64,000 bases of DNA from an uncultured Alphaproteobacteria bacterium. Lineage in GTDB: Bacteria > Pseudomonadota > Alphaproteobacteria > HIMB59 > GCA-002718135. The notes under the pieces are model-generated. The model did not search any database and was not told where the DNA came from. It saw nothing but the letters and a program-made list of their open reading frames with translations. The translations under genes and the position numbers were made by a program. Shown in pieces: positions 30,705 through 39,785 of this stretch. Location of the stretch: NCBI GenBank assembly GCA_902597795.1, contig CACJZA010000001.1:97944-161943 (forward strand), read 5' to 3'. Numbering within the stretch: the first letter of the stretch is position 1; the number at the start of each line of letters is the position of its first letter.

Positions 30705-30768
30705 TCCTCCGCTGGCATTATCCAGATCAGGTTAAAAGGGTATAAATCTCAGCATTTAAGCACCCCTA
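30705..30768 (-). promoter_or_regulatory. TPP riboswitch (THI element) upstream of thiB
   Basis: Minus-strand sequence ggggtgcttaaatgctgagatttatacccttttaacctgatctggataatgccagcggagg has the CTGAGA, ACCC, AACCTGATCTGGaTAATGCCAGCG consensus blocks. Confidence 0.96.
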
Positions 30769-30849
30769 ATTTAATTATAATAAATATTATTTTAGAAAAC
30801 AAACATAAAAGATTGTTTTTAGGATATTTATGAATATAACAAATTTTTT

Positions 30850-30926
30850 CGGGGAGTAGCGCAGCCTGGTAGCGCACCTGGTTTGGGACCAGGGGGTCGA
30901 AGGTTCGAATCCTTTCTCCCCGACCA
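30850..30926 (+). tRNA. tRNA-Pro (TGG), CCA encoded
   Basis: cggggag…cctgg-tttggga-ccagg…aggttcgaatcct…ctccccg-a-cca; anticodon TGG. Confidence 0.96.
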
Positions 30927-30977
30927 TTATTTAATTTTCTTCTTTAAAATTATCATATTTGCTTTAGTAAAAATTAA

Positions 30978-31670
30978 ATGGATTTGAAACTAATATATGG
31001 CAACATGAGAGCTCTTTGTGAAGCTCCTCAGATGATGCTTCATTACGCAGATATTACGTATGAATACAAAATGGTATGGGATCATTATGGAAGTAACTGG
31101 GCAGAAGTTAAAAAGGATATTATTTTTAATAGATTACCTATTTTAATAATAAATGAAGATAAATATCTTTGGCAAAGCAATACAATTATTCGATATCTCT
31201 CTAATTTAACAAAAACAAAGCCTTCCGATGAATTTCAATTAGCGTACTGTGATGCTGTTTTTGAATCAACTCATGAAATGTTTTCTCCTTTGAATCCAAC
31301 TATAAATATGACTTTTGGTGAAAAATATAATTCTAATAAAAAGAAACTTTTAGAAGATATTTTGCCCAATTCTTTAAATAATTTTGAAAAACTTTTACAA
31401 AATAGTTCAGGTAATTTTTTTATAGGCAATGATCCATTTTACTGTGATTTTAATGCTTATCATCATTTTTCAATGTGCTTAATATTAGATAAAAATATTT
31501 TCTCAAATTTTCCAAATTTAAAAAAATTTATTAATAATTTTGAAAAACTTAATAATATTAAAAATTATTTAGATGGTAGACCAGAGTTGGTAGAGCTAGG
31601 AAAATCACCTCATTTTCTTATTGATGGAAAAAAAATTCCTACAGGTTTAAACCCAAATAAAAAGTATTAA
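30978..31670 (+). CDS. Glutathione S-transferase family protein
   Basis: N-terminal thioredoxin-like GST domain (LPILIINEDKYLWQSNTIIRYLSNL) and helical C-terminal domain. Confidence 0.85.
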   Translation: MDLKLIYGNMRALCEAPQMMLHYADITYEYKMVWDHYGSNWAEVKKDIIFNRLPILIINEDKYLWQSNTIIRYLSNLTKTKPSDEFQLAYCDAVFESTHEMFSPLNPTINMTFGEKYNSNKKKLLEDILPNSLNNFEKLLQNSSGNFFIGNDPFYCDFNAYHHFSMCLILDKNIFSNFPNLKKFINNFEKLNNIKNYLDGRPELVELGKSPHFLIDGKKIPTGLNPNKKY

Positions 31671-31686
31671 TTTATTTTGATTTTTA

Positions 31687-32844
31687 ATGTTTAATTTTTA
31701 CTCTACTGCAGGATTAATTTTTGGTAATGAAACTTCTCTTAATTCTTGTAGCCAGATTATTGATACATTGGGTAAAAATATATTTGTAGTTTCTGATAGA
31801 GGTCTGACTGAATTAGGTTTGCTTGAGCCAACAATTAAAAAACTTAAAAAAAATTGTAATATTAAAATATTTAATGATGTTGAGTCTGATCCATCAAAAA
31901 AAACATTATTAAATGCATTTAGTGATGCAAGAGAATTTGAATCTACTGGAGTCTTAGGTTTTGGTGGGGGTTCATCTATGGATGTTGCAAAGCTTGTATC
32001 TTTACTTCTTGGATCAAATCAGCAAATCGAAACAATATGGGGTGTTAATAATGCTAAAGGCCCAAGAATACCACTTGTACTTATTCCTACAACAGCAGGA
32101 ACTGGATCAGAAGTTACACCAATTTCAATAATTACGATGGATGATAAAGAAAAAAAGGGAGTTTCTTCTAAATTTATATTACCTGATCTTGCAATTTTAG
32201 ATCCATTGTTAACAACTAATTTACCCGCTAATATAACTGCATCAACCGGAATAGATGCAATGGTTCATGCAATTGAAGCTTTTACATCTATAAATTCAAA
32301 CAATAATCCTGTTTCAAAAATGTTATCTATAGAAGCACTCAAGCTTCTTGGCTCATCAATTAAAACTGCTGTATTTGATGGACATAATATAAATGCAAGA
32401 TCAAATATGCTACTTGGATCAATGCTAGCTGGTAAAGCTTTTGCAAATTCTCCAGTAGCAGCAGTTCATGCATTAGCATATCCTATCGGAGGTTTATTTA
32501 ATGTATCTCATGGTTTATCAAATTCTTTAGTTCTTCCAAGTGTTATGAAATTCAACTCCAAAAATGAAGAAACAAAAAAAAATTATGCTCATCTTGCGCC
32601 ATACGTATTTAAAAATTTAGATAATAGTAAAAATGATGAGTTTTTGTGTAACAATTTTATAGATGGTTTAGAAAGATTGTGTAAGGAGCTTAATTTACCT
32701 TATAAGCTTAGAGATTTAGAAATTCCTGAGGAAGCTTGCAAGTTGATGGCTAGTGAAGCAATTAAACAAACCAGATTATTAGTTAATAATCCTCGGAAAA
32801 TTGAAGAATCTGATGCCTTTAATATATACAAATCTGTTTGGTAG
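31687..32844 (+). CDS. Iron-containing alcohol dehydrogenase
   Basis: GFGGGSSMDVAKLVSLL, IPTTAGTGSEVTPISII, GIDAMVHAIEAF, HALAYPIGGLFNVSHGLSNSLVLP. Confidence 0.95.
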   Translation: MFNFYSTAGLIFGNETSLNSCSQIIDTLGKNIFVVSDRGLTELGLLEPTIKKLKKNCNIKIFNDVESDPSKKTLLNAFSDAREFESTGVLGFGGGSSMDVAKLVSLLLGSNQQIETIWGVNNAKGPRIPLVLIPTTAGTGSEVTPISIITMDDKEKKGVSSKFILPDLAILDPLLTTNLPANITASTGIDAMVHAIEAFTSINSNNNPVSKMLSIEALKLLGSSIKTAVFDGHNINARSNMLLGSMLAGKAFANSPVAAVHALAYPIGGLFNVSHGLSNSLVLPSVMKFNSKNEETKKNYAHLAPYVFKNLDNSKNDEFLCNNFIDGLERLCKELNLPYKLRDLEIPEEACKLMASEAIKQTRLLVNNPRKIEESDAFNIYKSVW

Positions 32845-32894
32845 ATTTTATTTACTTATAAATTAATTTACCTATTTAATTAACATAGATCTTA

Positions 32895-34505
32895 ATGATA
32901 AAATCAACAGTTAATCAATTTGCAAATTCTCTTGGATTAAATAAGGACGAATATATTCCTGATGGAAAAGCTTCCTTTTCACTTTTTAAAATTGAAATTC
33001 TATCTGGATTAACTGTTGCAATAGCACTTGTTCCAGAAGCAATTGCTTTCGCATTTGTAGCAGGTGTAACTCCACTTTCAGGATTATATGCTGCTTTTAT
33101 TGTAGGATTAGTAACTGCAATTTTTGGTGGAAGACCTGGAATGATTTCTGGAGCAACAGGAGCATTAGCTGTGGTTATGGTGTCATTGGTATCGGAACAT
33201 GGAGTCCAATACTTATTTGCCACTGTAATCCTAATGGGAATTTTACAATTTCTTGCAGGTGTTTTTAAATTAGGAAAATTTATGCGCATGGTTCCTCAAC
33301 CTGTAATGTTAGGTTTTGTAAACGGTTTAGCTATCGTAATTGGTTTATCTCAATTGCATCAATTTCAAATATATAATTTTGATGGAACATTTACATGGAT
33401 GTCTGGAGAGGTGCTTACATATTCTTTAGTATTAGTTTTCTTAACCATGTTAATCATATGGTACTTACCAAGAGTTACTAAATTCATTCCATCTACATTA
33501 GCTGCAATTCTTCTAGTTACTTTTCTAGTTTTACTTTTAGATTTACCTGTTCCAAGAGTAGGGGATTTAGCAAGTGTAGCAGGAGGACTTCCAAATTTTT
33601 CCATTCCAACAGTTCCACTTAATTTAGATACTTTTTTTATTATCTTTCCTTACGCAATTATTTTGGCTGCCATTGGACTAATTGAAAGCTTGTTAACTCT
33701 TAATCTTGTAGGAGAAATTACTAACAAAAAAGGTGGAACTAGACAGGAATGTTTAGCTCAAGGTGTCGCTAATGGTATCACTGGCTTTTTTGGAGGTATG
33801 GGTGGTTGTGCGATGATTGGACAGTCAATGATAAATGTGAAATCTGGAGGTAGAACAAGAATTGCTGGCATATCAGCAGCAATTTTTTTACTAATTTTTA
33901 TTCTTTATACTTCAAATTTAATTGAACTTATTCCTATAGCATCATTAGTAGGTGTTATGTTTATGGTCGTAATTGGAACATTTGCTTGGAATTCACTAAA
34001 ATTATTATTTGTTGTCCCTCGATCGGATGCATTGGTAATTATTTTAGTTACTTTAATAACTGTATTAGAAGATTTAGCTGTTGCTGTAGTTGCTGGGGTT
34101 ATTATTAATGCATTAGTATTTGCTTGGAAATCTGCTTCAAGAATTAGAGCAATTGAAAGACAATCAAGAACAGAAAAGGGTGCTAAGGTATATGAAATTG
34201 AAGGACCTCTTTTTTTTAGTTCTACTAATAGTTTTCTAGAAATTTTTAAGCCTTCCGAAGATCCTAATTTAGTAATAATAGATTTTGCAAATTCAAAAGT
34301 TATTGATCAATCTGCTTTAAAAGCAATTGAGGATATTGCAGAAAGATATTCCAAACTAGGAAAACAAGTAAAGTTAAGACATCTTACAAAGGACTGCCAC
34401 AGCCTTTTAAGAAAAACAGGTCAATTGATAGTTGATAGTGATGATGATCCTGATTATGGAATAGCTGTTGACTACGGTGTTAAATTAGGAATTTTTGGTA
34501 AATAA
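32895..34505 (+). CDS. SulP-family anion transporter with C-terminal STAS domain
   Basis: GLTVAIALVPEAIAFAFVAGVTPLSGLYAAFIVGLVTAIFGGRPGMISGATGA; STAS-like VIIDFANSKVIDQSALKAIEDI. Confidence 0.95.
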   Translation: MIKSTVNQFANSLGLNKDEYIPDGKASFSLFKIEILSGLTVAIALVPEAIAFAFVAGVTPLSGLYAAFIVGLVTAIFGGRPGMISGATGALAVVMVSLVSEHGVQYLFATVILMGILQFLAGVFKLGKFMRMVPQPVMLGFVNGLAIVIGLSQLHQFQIYNFDGTFTWMSGEVLTYSLVLVFLTMLIIWYLPRVTKFIPSTLAAILLVTFLVLLLDLPVPRVGDLASVAGGLPNFSIPTVPLNLDTFFIIFPYAIILAAIGLIESLLTLNLVGEITNKKGGTRQECLAQGVANGITGFFGGMGGCAMIGQSMINVKSGGRTRIAGISAAIFLLIFILYTSNLIELIPIASLVGVMFMVVIGTFAWNSLKLLFVVPRSDALVIILVTLITVLEDLAVAVVAGVIINALVFAWKSASRIRAIERQSRTEKGAKVYEIEGPLFFSSTNSFLEIFKPSEDPNLVIIDFANSKVIDQSALKAIEDIAERYSKLGKQVKLRHLTKDCHSLLRKTGQLIVDSDDDPDYGIAVDYGVKLGIFGK

Positions 34506-34961
34506 TTAAAACTCTAATGATCCTATAACAGAATACTGTAATATATTTACAATCTCATCAACGTTTTTTGTAACAGCAAGTGCTGCTGCATCTACTTCTT
34601 TTAAAGCATGTTGATGTTCATCACTATGCATTATTATGAGAGATTTGTTCAAGGCTGATGCATAACCTGCATCAAAAGCAGCATTCCATTGTTTATATTT
34701 CTCACCAAAACGAACTACAACTATATCTGCTTTTTCAATCGAATTTCTAGTTCGTATAGCATTTATTTTGGCTCCTTTGTTATCGTGCCAAAATTTTTTT
34801 TCTTCATCACCAAGTATTTTTACACCAACATCATCTGATAATTCATGATTGGTAGTTGGGCTTGAAAATTCTATTTCTAAATTCTTAGATTTACATTTAT
34901 CTATAATCTCATCTCGCCAATTAGTATGAATTTCACCTGATAAGTAAACTTTTAATTTCAT
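34506..34961 (-). CDS. YtoQ-family protein
   Basis: LKVYLSGEIHTNWRDEII…FSSPTTNHELSDDVGVKILG…RTRNSIEKADIVVVRFGEKYKQWNAAFDAGYA. Confidence 0.85.
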   Translation of the reverse strand: MKLKVYLSGEIHTNWRDEIIDKCKSKNLEIEFSSPTTNHELSDDVGVKILGDEEKKFWHDNKGAKINAIRTRNSIEKADIVVVRFGEKYKQWNAAFDAGYASALNKSLIIMHSDEHQHALKEVDAAALAVTKNVDEIVNILQYSVIGSLEF

Positions 34962-34969
34962 TTTTAAAA

Positions 34970-35740
34970 TTAACCTAAATATGCTGCAGTTAATACTGGA
35001 AAACTTGTAAATCCAAAATTACCTGCCTTTTCAGATTCAATTAATTGTTTTCTCCAATCATCTACTTTGTCTTCTGAAACACCTTGGCTTAAAGCAAACT
35101 TACTTAACATAGTTTCATAAAAAACTGCAGGTGAATTATTATCTCTATTTGTAATTAAATACGATAAATTTTGAGAACTTATATTTTTATATCCAAGTTT
35201 TTTTAACTTACCAATTAAATCAAGTGGAAGCATTTGGTGAAAACAATGTGCTCTAAATGCTTCATGAATGAGATCATTAATTTCTTTTTCTGGTCCATAA
35301 AATCTAAAATAGTCCCAAAGAATTGAGACATTAACAAATTTAGAATTAATTTTAGAAATTCTTTTTATTTCCTTTAAGGATGTATCTATATCTTCGATAT
35401 ATTCTAATGTTTGTGTAGCTGTAATTTTATCACATGAAGAATCATCTATATTGATATCATCAGCAGTCGTACAAATAAGTTCAACATTATTTTGATCTTT
35501 ACATTTATTGCTTGCAACATCTAATTGATCTTGACTTGGATCAATTCCTATTACTTTACCTTGCTCTCCAACAGATAATGAAATTTCTTCGACTAAATGA
35601 CCACCGCCACATCCAATATCAATAACAGTTTCATTAGTCTCTAAATTTAAGGCATTTACAATAGCTAATCTTCGTGAAACTCCAGCATAACCATTCGCTA
35701 TTTTTTGTTGAATAATACTAGTTTCATTATCAAATTTCAT
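34970..35740 (-). CDS. Class I SAM-dependent methyltransferase
   Basis: ETVIDIGCGGGHLVEEIS…VIGIDPSQDQLDVA; motif I-III Rossmann methyltransferase. Confidence 0.88.
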   Translation of the reverse strand: MKFDNETSIIQQKIANGYAGVSRRLAIVNALNLETNETVIDIGCGGGHLVEEISLSVGEQGKVIGIDPSQDQLDVASNKCKDQNNVELICTTADDINIDDSSCDKITATQTLEYIEDIDTSLKEIKRISKINSKFVNVSILWDYFRFYGPEKEINDLIHEAFRAHCFHQMLPLDLIGKLKKLGYKNISSQNLSYLITNRDNNSPAVFYETMLSKFALSQGVSEDKVDDWRKQLIESEKAGNFGFTSFPVLTAAYLG

Positions 35741-35789
35741 TTTCTTATTTTTCTTATATATTTTTTAGTTATATAAAAAATACATATAA

Positions 35790-36200
35790 ATGGAATATCA
35801 AATAACAAAAATATTAATTATTTCTTTTTTTAGCTCGATATTGATTTTGTTATTTTTAAACACAAGATACATTATTTTTTTCAAAAAATTTTCAAAAAAT
35901 AAAAAAACCTTATTAAATTTATTTATTTATTCTTTTTCTTCTTTGATATTAATTTTTATTAATTATTTATTGAGTCTTAATGGATTGACTTCTTTAATAA
36001 TCTTCAATGCTGCAATCATTACACTTATATACTTTGAATTAGCTCTATATTTAGAAAAGGTTTTTTGGGATGATTTTTTAGGAAATTCACTCCCTAAATC
36101 GATCAATATGCTTATTAGTTTTGTTGTAATGATGAATTTTGGTTATTTTACTCTTATGTTTTACATAAAGATCTTAGATATTGATTATTTTGTCACATAA
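35790..36200 (+). CDS. Hypothetical membrane protein (about 4 TM segments)
   Basis: 136 aa open frame with several hydrophobic helices; no recognisable family. Confidence 0.55.
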   Translation: MEYQITKILIISFFSSILILLFLNTRYIIFFKKFSKNKKTLLNLFIYSFSSLILIFINYLLSLNGLTSLIIFNAAIITLIYFELALYLEKVFWDDFLGNSLPKSINMLISFVVMMNFGYFTLMFYIKILDIDYFVT

Positions 36201-36290
36201 GTATCAACCTAGATTAATATACAAAATAGTTATAATTTTTATGAAATAATATTTTCATATTAATAAAATATTTATTATTAATAATTTAGT

Positions 36291-36989
36291 ATGAATAAGG
36301 TTTTGTTTGTATTACATCAAAAAACTTCGGTTCCAGGAGATGTAGGAAATAAATTTAGAGATAGGGGATATGTTGCTGAAATATGTAGACCGCCTTTGGG
36401 AGAAGAACTTCCTTTAAATATTAAACAATACTCAGCTATAGTTGTATTTGGTGCACCAGGAAGCATTAACGATGAAGATGAATATATAAATAAAGAATTA
36501 GAATGGATAAATAAAGTTATAAAAACTGACATTCCTTATCTTGGAATTTGTTTTGGCGCACAGTTATTAGCAAAATGTTTAGGTTCAGAAATAACAACTA
36601 ATAAAGACGGGCTTTCAGAAATTGGTTTTTATAAAATTGAACCAACTGAAAATGCAAAAAATCTTTTTAATTCTCAAAAGATTTTTTTTCAATTCCATTC
36701 TGAAGGATTTTCCCTTCCTTCAGGCTGTGAGTTATTAGCAAGGGGTGATATTTTTAATAATCAAGCTTTTAAATATCAAAATTGTTATGCGCTCCAATTT
36801 CATCCAGAAGTAAATTTTAAACTTCATATAAGATGGTTGTATTTGGTATTATTAAAAAATCCTAAAAAATTATTCGTCAAAGGTGCTCAAAATATATTTG
36901 TTCAACTTTATTATCGTTACAAATATAATAAAAATATATCAAATTGGTTAGATTCATTTTTAGATCAGTATTTTTTAAAAAAAACTTAA
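36291..36989 (+). CDS. Class I glutamine amidotransferase-like protein
   Basis: IPYLGICFGAQLLAKCLG nucleophile elbow and ALQFHPEVNF triad motif (GMP synthase/GuaA-N-like). Confidence 0.88.
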   Translation: MNKVLFVLHQKTSVPGDVGNKFRDRGYVAEICRPPLGEELPLNIKQYSAIVVFGAPGSINDEDEYINKELEWINKVIKTDIPYLGICFGAQLLAKCLGSEITTNKDGLSEIGFYKIEPTENAKNLFNSQKIFFQFHSEGFSLPSGCELLARGDIFNNQAFKYQNCYALQFHPEVNFKLHIRWLYLVLLKNPKKLFVKGAQNIFVQLYYRYKYNKNISNWLDSFLDQYFLKKT

Positions 36990-37001
36990 ATGCTAATATA
37001 A

Positions 37002-37760
37002 GTGAAAATTAAAAACCTATATTTTTCACCTGTAAAATCTCTTTCTTTCAATAATGTAGATACTTTAGAAATAATTAAAAATATTGGTATAAAAAATGAT
37101 CGAATATTTGCTTTCACTAATAATCTTAATTTTAAAGATATAGAATTAGTAAAAAATGACCCTTTAAAAAGAGAAATTTATAAATTCTTATCATTAAAAA
37201 AATATCCTGAATTAAATCAATATAATTTTTTATTAGAAGATAATTTTTTAATACTAGAATTTGAAAATAAAATAATTTTAAAAACAGATATTGATAATCA
37301 ACATGAAGTAAAAATCTTATGTAGTAAACTTGAGGATATTTTACCAAATATAAATAATATTAATTTATTAAAAGATAGTATGAATCCTTTTTTTGATACA
37401 ATGCCAAATAAATCAATATCATTAATAAATTTAAATAGCATTCAAGATTTTGAAAACCTCTCTAATCATAAAATTGAATATGAGCGTTTTAGAGGAAATA
37501 TATATGTAGAAGATTTAGATAAATGGGAAGAAAGGAAGTTGATAGGTAAAGTTTTATCAATTAATGGTTTAAAATTTAAAGTAATTAAAGAAATTCCCAG
37601 ATGTTCAGCAACCAATATAAAACCCAAAACTTCTGATATAAATCTTAATATTCCTTTTAATCTAAAAAAAATATACAACCATATAAATTTAGGAATATAT
37701 TTAGATCCTTTAAATGATGGTAAAATAAATAAAGGTGATCTTATAAAAATTAATGAATAA
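37002..37760 (+). CDS. MOSC domain protein
   Basis: IKNLYFSPVKSLSFNNVDTLEI (MOSC N-terminal beta barrel), RFRGNIYVEDLDKWEERKLIGKVLSINGLKFKVIKEIPRCSATNIKPKT. GTG start. Confidence 0.88.
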   Translation: MKIKNLYFSPVKSLSFNNVDTLEIIKNIGIKNDRIFAFTNNLNFKDIELVKNDPLKREIYKFLSLKKYPELNQYNFLLEDNFLILEFENKIILKTDIDNQHEVKILCSKLEDILPNINNINLLKDSMNPFFDTMPNKSISLINLNSIQDFENLSNHKIEYERFRGNIYVEDLDKWEERKLIGKVLSINGLKFKVIKEIPRCSATNIKPKTSDINLNIPFNLKKIYNHINLGIYLDPLNDGKINKGDLIKINE

Positions 37761-38877
37761 ATTCTTATTAAATCATTCAGAAAAACTTACAGGATATCTA
37801 TTAATTCTTCCTGCTGTTTTAATAATTAGTCTATTTGGAATTTTTCCTGTTTTTTTTGGAATGTACATGAGTGTACACAAGTGGAAAGTTTTTAAAGGGA
37901 GATTTTTAGGATTTGAGAATTACCAAAGAATACTTGGAGACATACCAGCTTTTTGGTTATTTGTTTTAGGATTATTATTATTGATATTGAGTTATGGATT
38001 GTGGAGTGAATTTAAAAATAAAGTAAAAAATAAAATCTATTTAGCATTTTTATCTATAGCAATATTAATTATTGGAATAATATTAATTAATATCAACTGG
38101 GAAAAAATGCTTTTAACAGGTGATGAAGACTATCTTTACTCTCTTATTTATACTTTTTATTATTCGTTTTTCACTATAATTTTTGAGGTTGGACTAGGAT
38201 TAATAATAGCATTTGCTTTGTACCAAAAATTAGCTGGTAAACAATTCTTTCAAATGATTTTATTATTCCCTTACATTACTCCAGCTGTAATGGGTGCTGC
38301 AGTATTTTTTTTAATATTTGGTAAAGCTGAAAATTCTTTTTTAAATCAGCTAATAGGAATATTTGGTTTTGAGCCTCAAATGTGGTTATTTGATAAAAGA
38401 CCTATTACCGAAGTTTTATTTGGTATAAAAATAGAAGGTCTGCTAGCAGGACCAAGTTTAGCTCTAATGTCATCAATCATATATGGGATATGGTCCTATA
38501 CTGGCTACTATGCAATAATTTTACTCGCAGGTTTATCGATTATACCCTCTGATTTATATGAGGCTGCGAAAGCAGAGGGGGCTAGTAGATGGCAAACATT
38601 TATTAAAATTACCATACCACTATTAATGCCTATTATATTTTTTCTAATGTTGACTGGTTTTATAAATACCTTTCAAGCTTTCAATAGTATTTTTGTTATG
38701 CAAACTTCTTCTGCTGGAGATACAATGGATGTTGTTACAATAGAAATTTTTGATCATTTTTGGGGTAGGGTGAAATATGGTTATGCTGCAGCTGAAGGAG
38801 TAATTTTATTTATACTTCTAAATATTTTAGCAATATCGCAATATGTAATTTTTAGAAAAAGGTTAAGTTATGACTAG
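37753..38877 (+). CDS. CUT1-family sugar ABC transporter permease (MalF/UgpA-like)
   Basis: EAA loop YEAAKAEGASRWQTFIKITIPLLMPI; N-terminal LLILPAVLIISLFGIFPVFFGMYMSVHKW; extra TM insertion relative to ordinary UgpA-type permeases. Confidence 0.92.
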   Translation: MNKFLLNHSEKLTGYLLILPAVLIISLFGIFPVFFGMYMSVHKWKVFKGRFLGFENYQRILGDIPAFWLFVLGLLLLILSYGLWSEFKNKVKNKIYLAFLSIAILIIGIILININWEKMLLTGDEDYLYSLIYTFYYSFFTIIFEVGLGLIIAFALYQKLAGKQFFQMILLFPYITPAVMGAAVFFLIFGKAENSFLNQLIGIFGFEPQMWLFDKRPITEVLFGIKIEGLLAGPSLALMSSIIYGIWSYTGYYAIILLAGLSIIPSDLYEAAKAEGASRWQTFIKITIPLLMPIIFFLMLTGFINTFQAFNSIFVMQTSSAGDTMDVVTIEIFDHFWGRVKYGYAAAEGVILFILLNILAISQYVIFRKRLSYD

Positions 38878-39715
38878 AATTATTAATGCTGAGACAAGGA
38901 TACCTTATTTAATTTTATTAATAGTTTTTATTATTTCAATTTACCCATTTTTTTACATGATATCCACATCATTGATGACAGCTGGAGAAGCATCAAATCA
39001 ATATTTATTTCCAAAAAAATTGATGTTTGAAAATTATTATGAAGTTTGGACATCTAATAGATTCCAACGTTATACATTTAATAGTTTAATAATTAGTTCA
39101 ATAATTGTCATTGGTGTTTTATTAACTAGTATTCCAGCAGCATACTCTTTTGCTAAAATAGAATTCCCATTTAAAAATATCATATTCTACATGTTGTTAC
39201 TTTCATTAATGATTCCTGAAATCATTACATTATTACCTCATTTATTAATTATTAGAGGGGAAATTATTCCATTGCCATTTGGACCTTCTTGGATGAATAG
39301 TCTTCAAGGTTTAACAGTTCCATTTATGGGAAATATATTTGTAATTTTCTTATTAAGACAATATTTTAAAAAGATACCAAATGAGCTTTGGGATGCTGCA
39401 AGGCTTGATGGATCTTCTCATTTAAATTTTTTACTCAAGGTAGTAATCCCAATGAGCAAACCTATTATTGTAACAGTCTCTTTATTTACTTTTATTATAG
39501 CGTGGAATAGTTTTGCTTGGCCTTTGCTTATATTGACTAGAGATGATTGGTATCCTGTAACAGTTTCTATCTATAGTTTTGTGAGAGAAGTGGGACCTAA
39601 TTTTAATTTATTGATGGCTGCTTGCTTAATTGCAATTTTTCCAATTTTAGTATTATACTTTTTTACTCAGAAGTTATTCATAGAAAGTATATCAAACTTT
39701 GGATTAAAAGAATAA
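38870..39715 (+). CDS. CUT1-family sugar ABC transporter permease (MalG/UgpE-like)
   Basis: EAA loop LWDAARLDGSSHLNFLLKVVIPMSKPI; overlaps preceding permease by 8 bp. Confidence 0.93.
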   Translation: MTRIINAETRIPYLILLIVFIISIYPFFYMISTSLMTAGEASNQYLFPKKLMFENYYEVWTSNRFQRYTFNSLIISSIIVIGVLLTSIPAAYSFAKIEFPFKNIIFYMLLLSLMIPEIITLLPHLLIIRGEIIPLPFGPSWMNSLQGLTVPFMGNIFVIFLLRQYFKKIPNELWDAARLDGSSHLNFLLKVVIPMSKPIIVTVSLFTFIIAWNSFAWPLLILTRDDWYPVTVSIYSFVREVGPNFNLLMAACLIAIFPILVLYFFTQKLFIESISNFGLKE

Positions 39716-39785
39716 ATCAGTAAATTTTTTGTAACAAAACTTTAATTTTACCTCTATATTAATTAATATTTTTTACGGGGTGATT

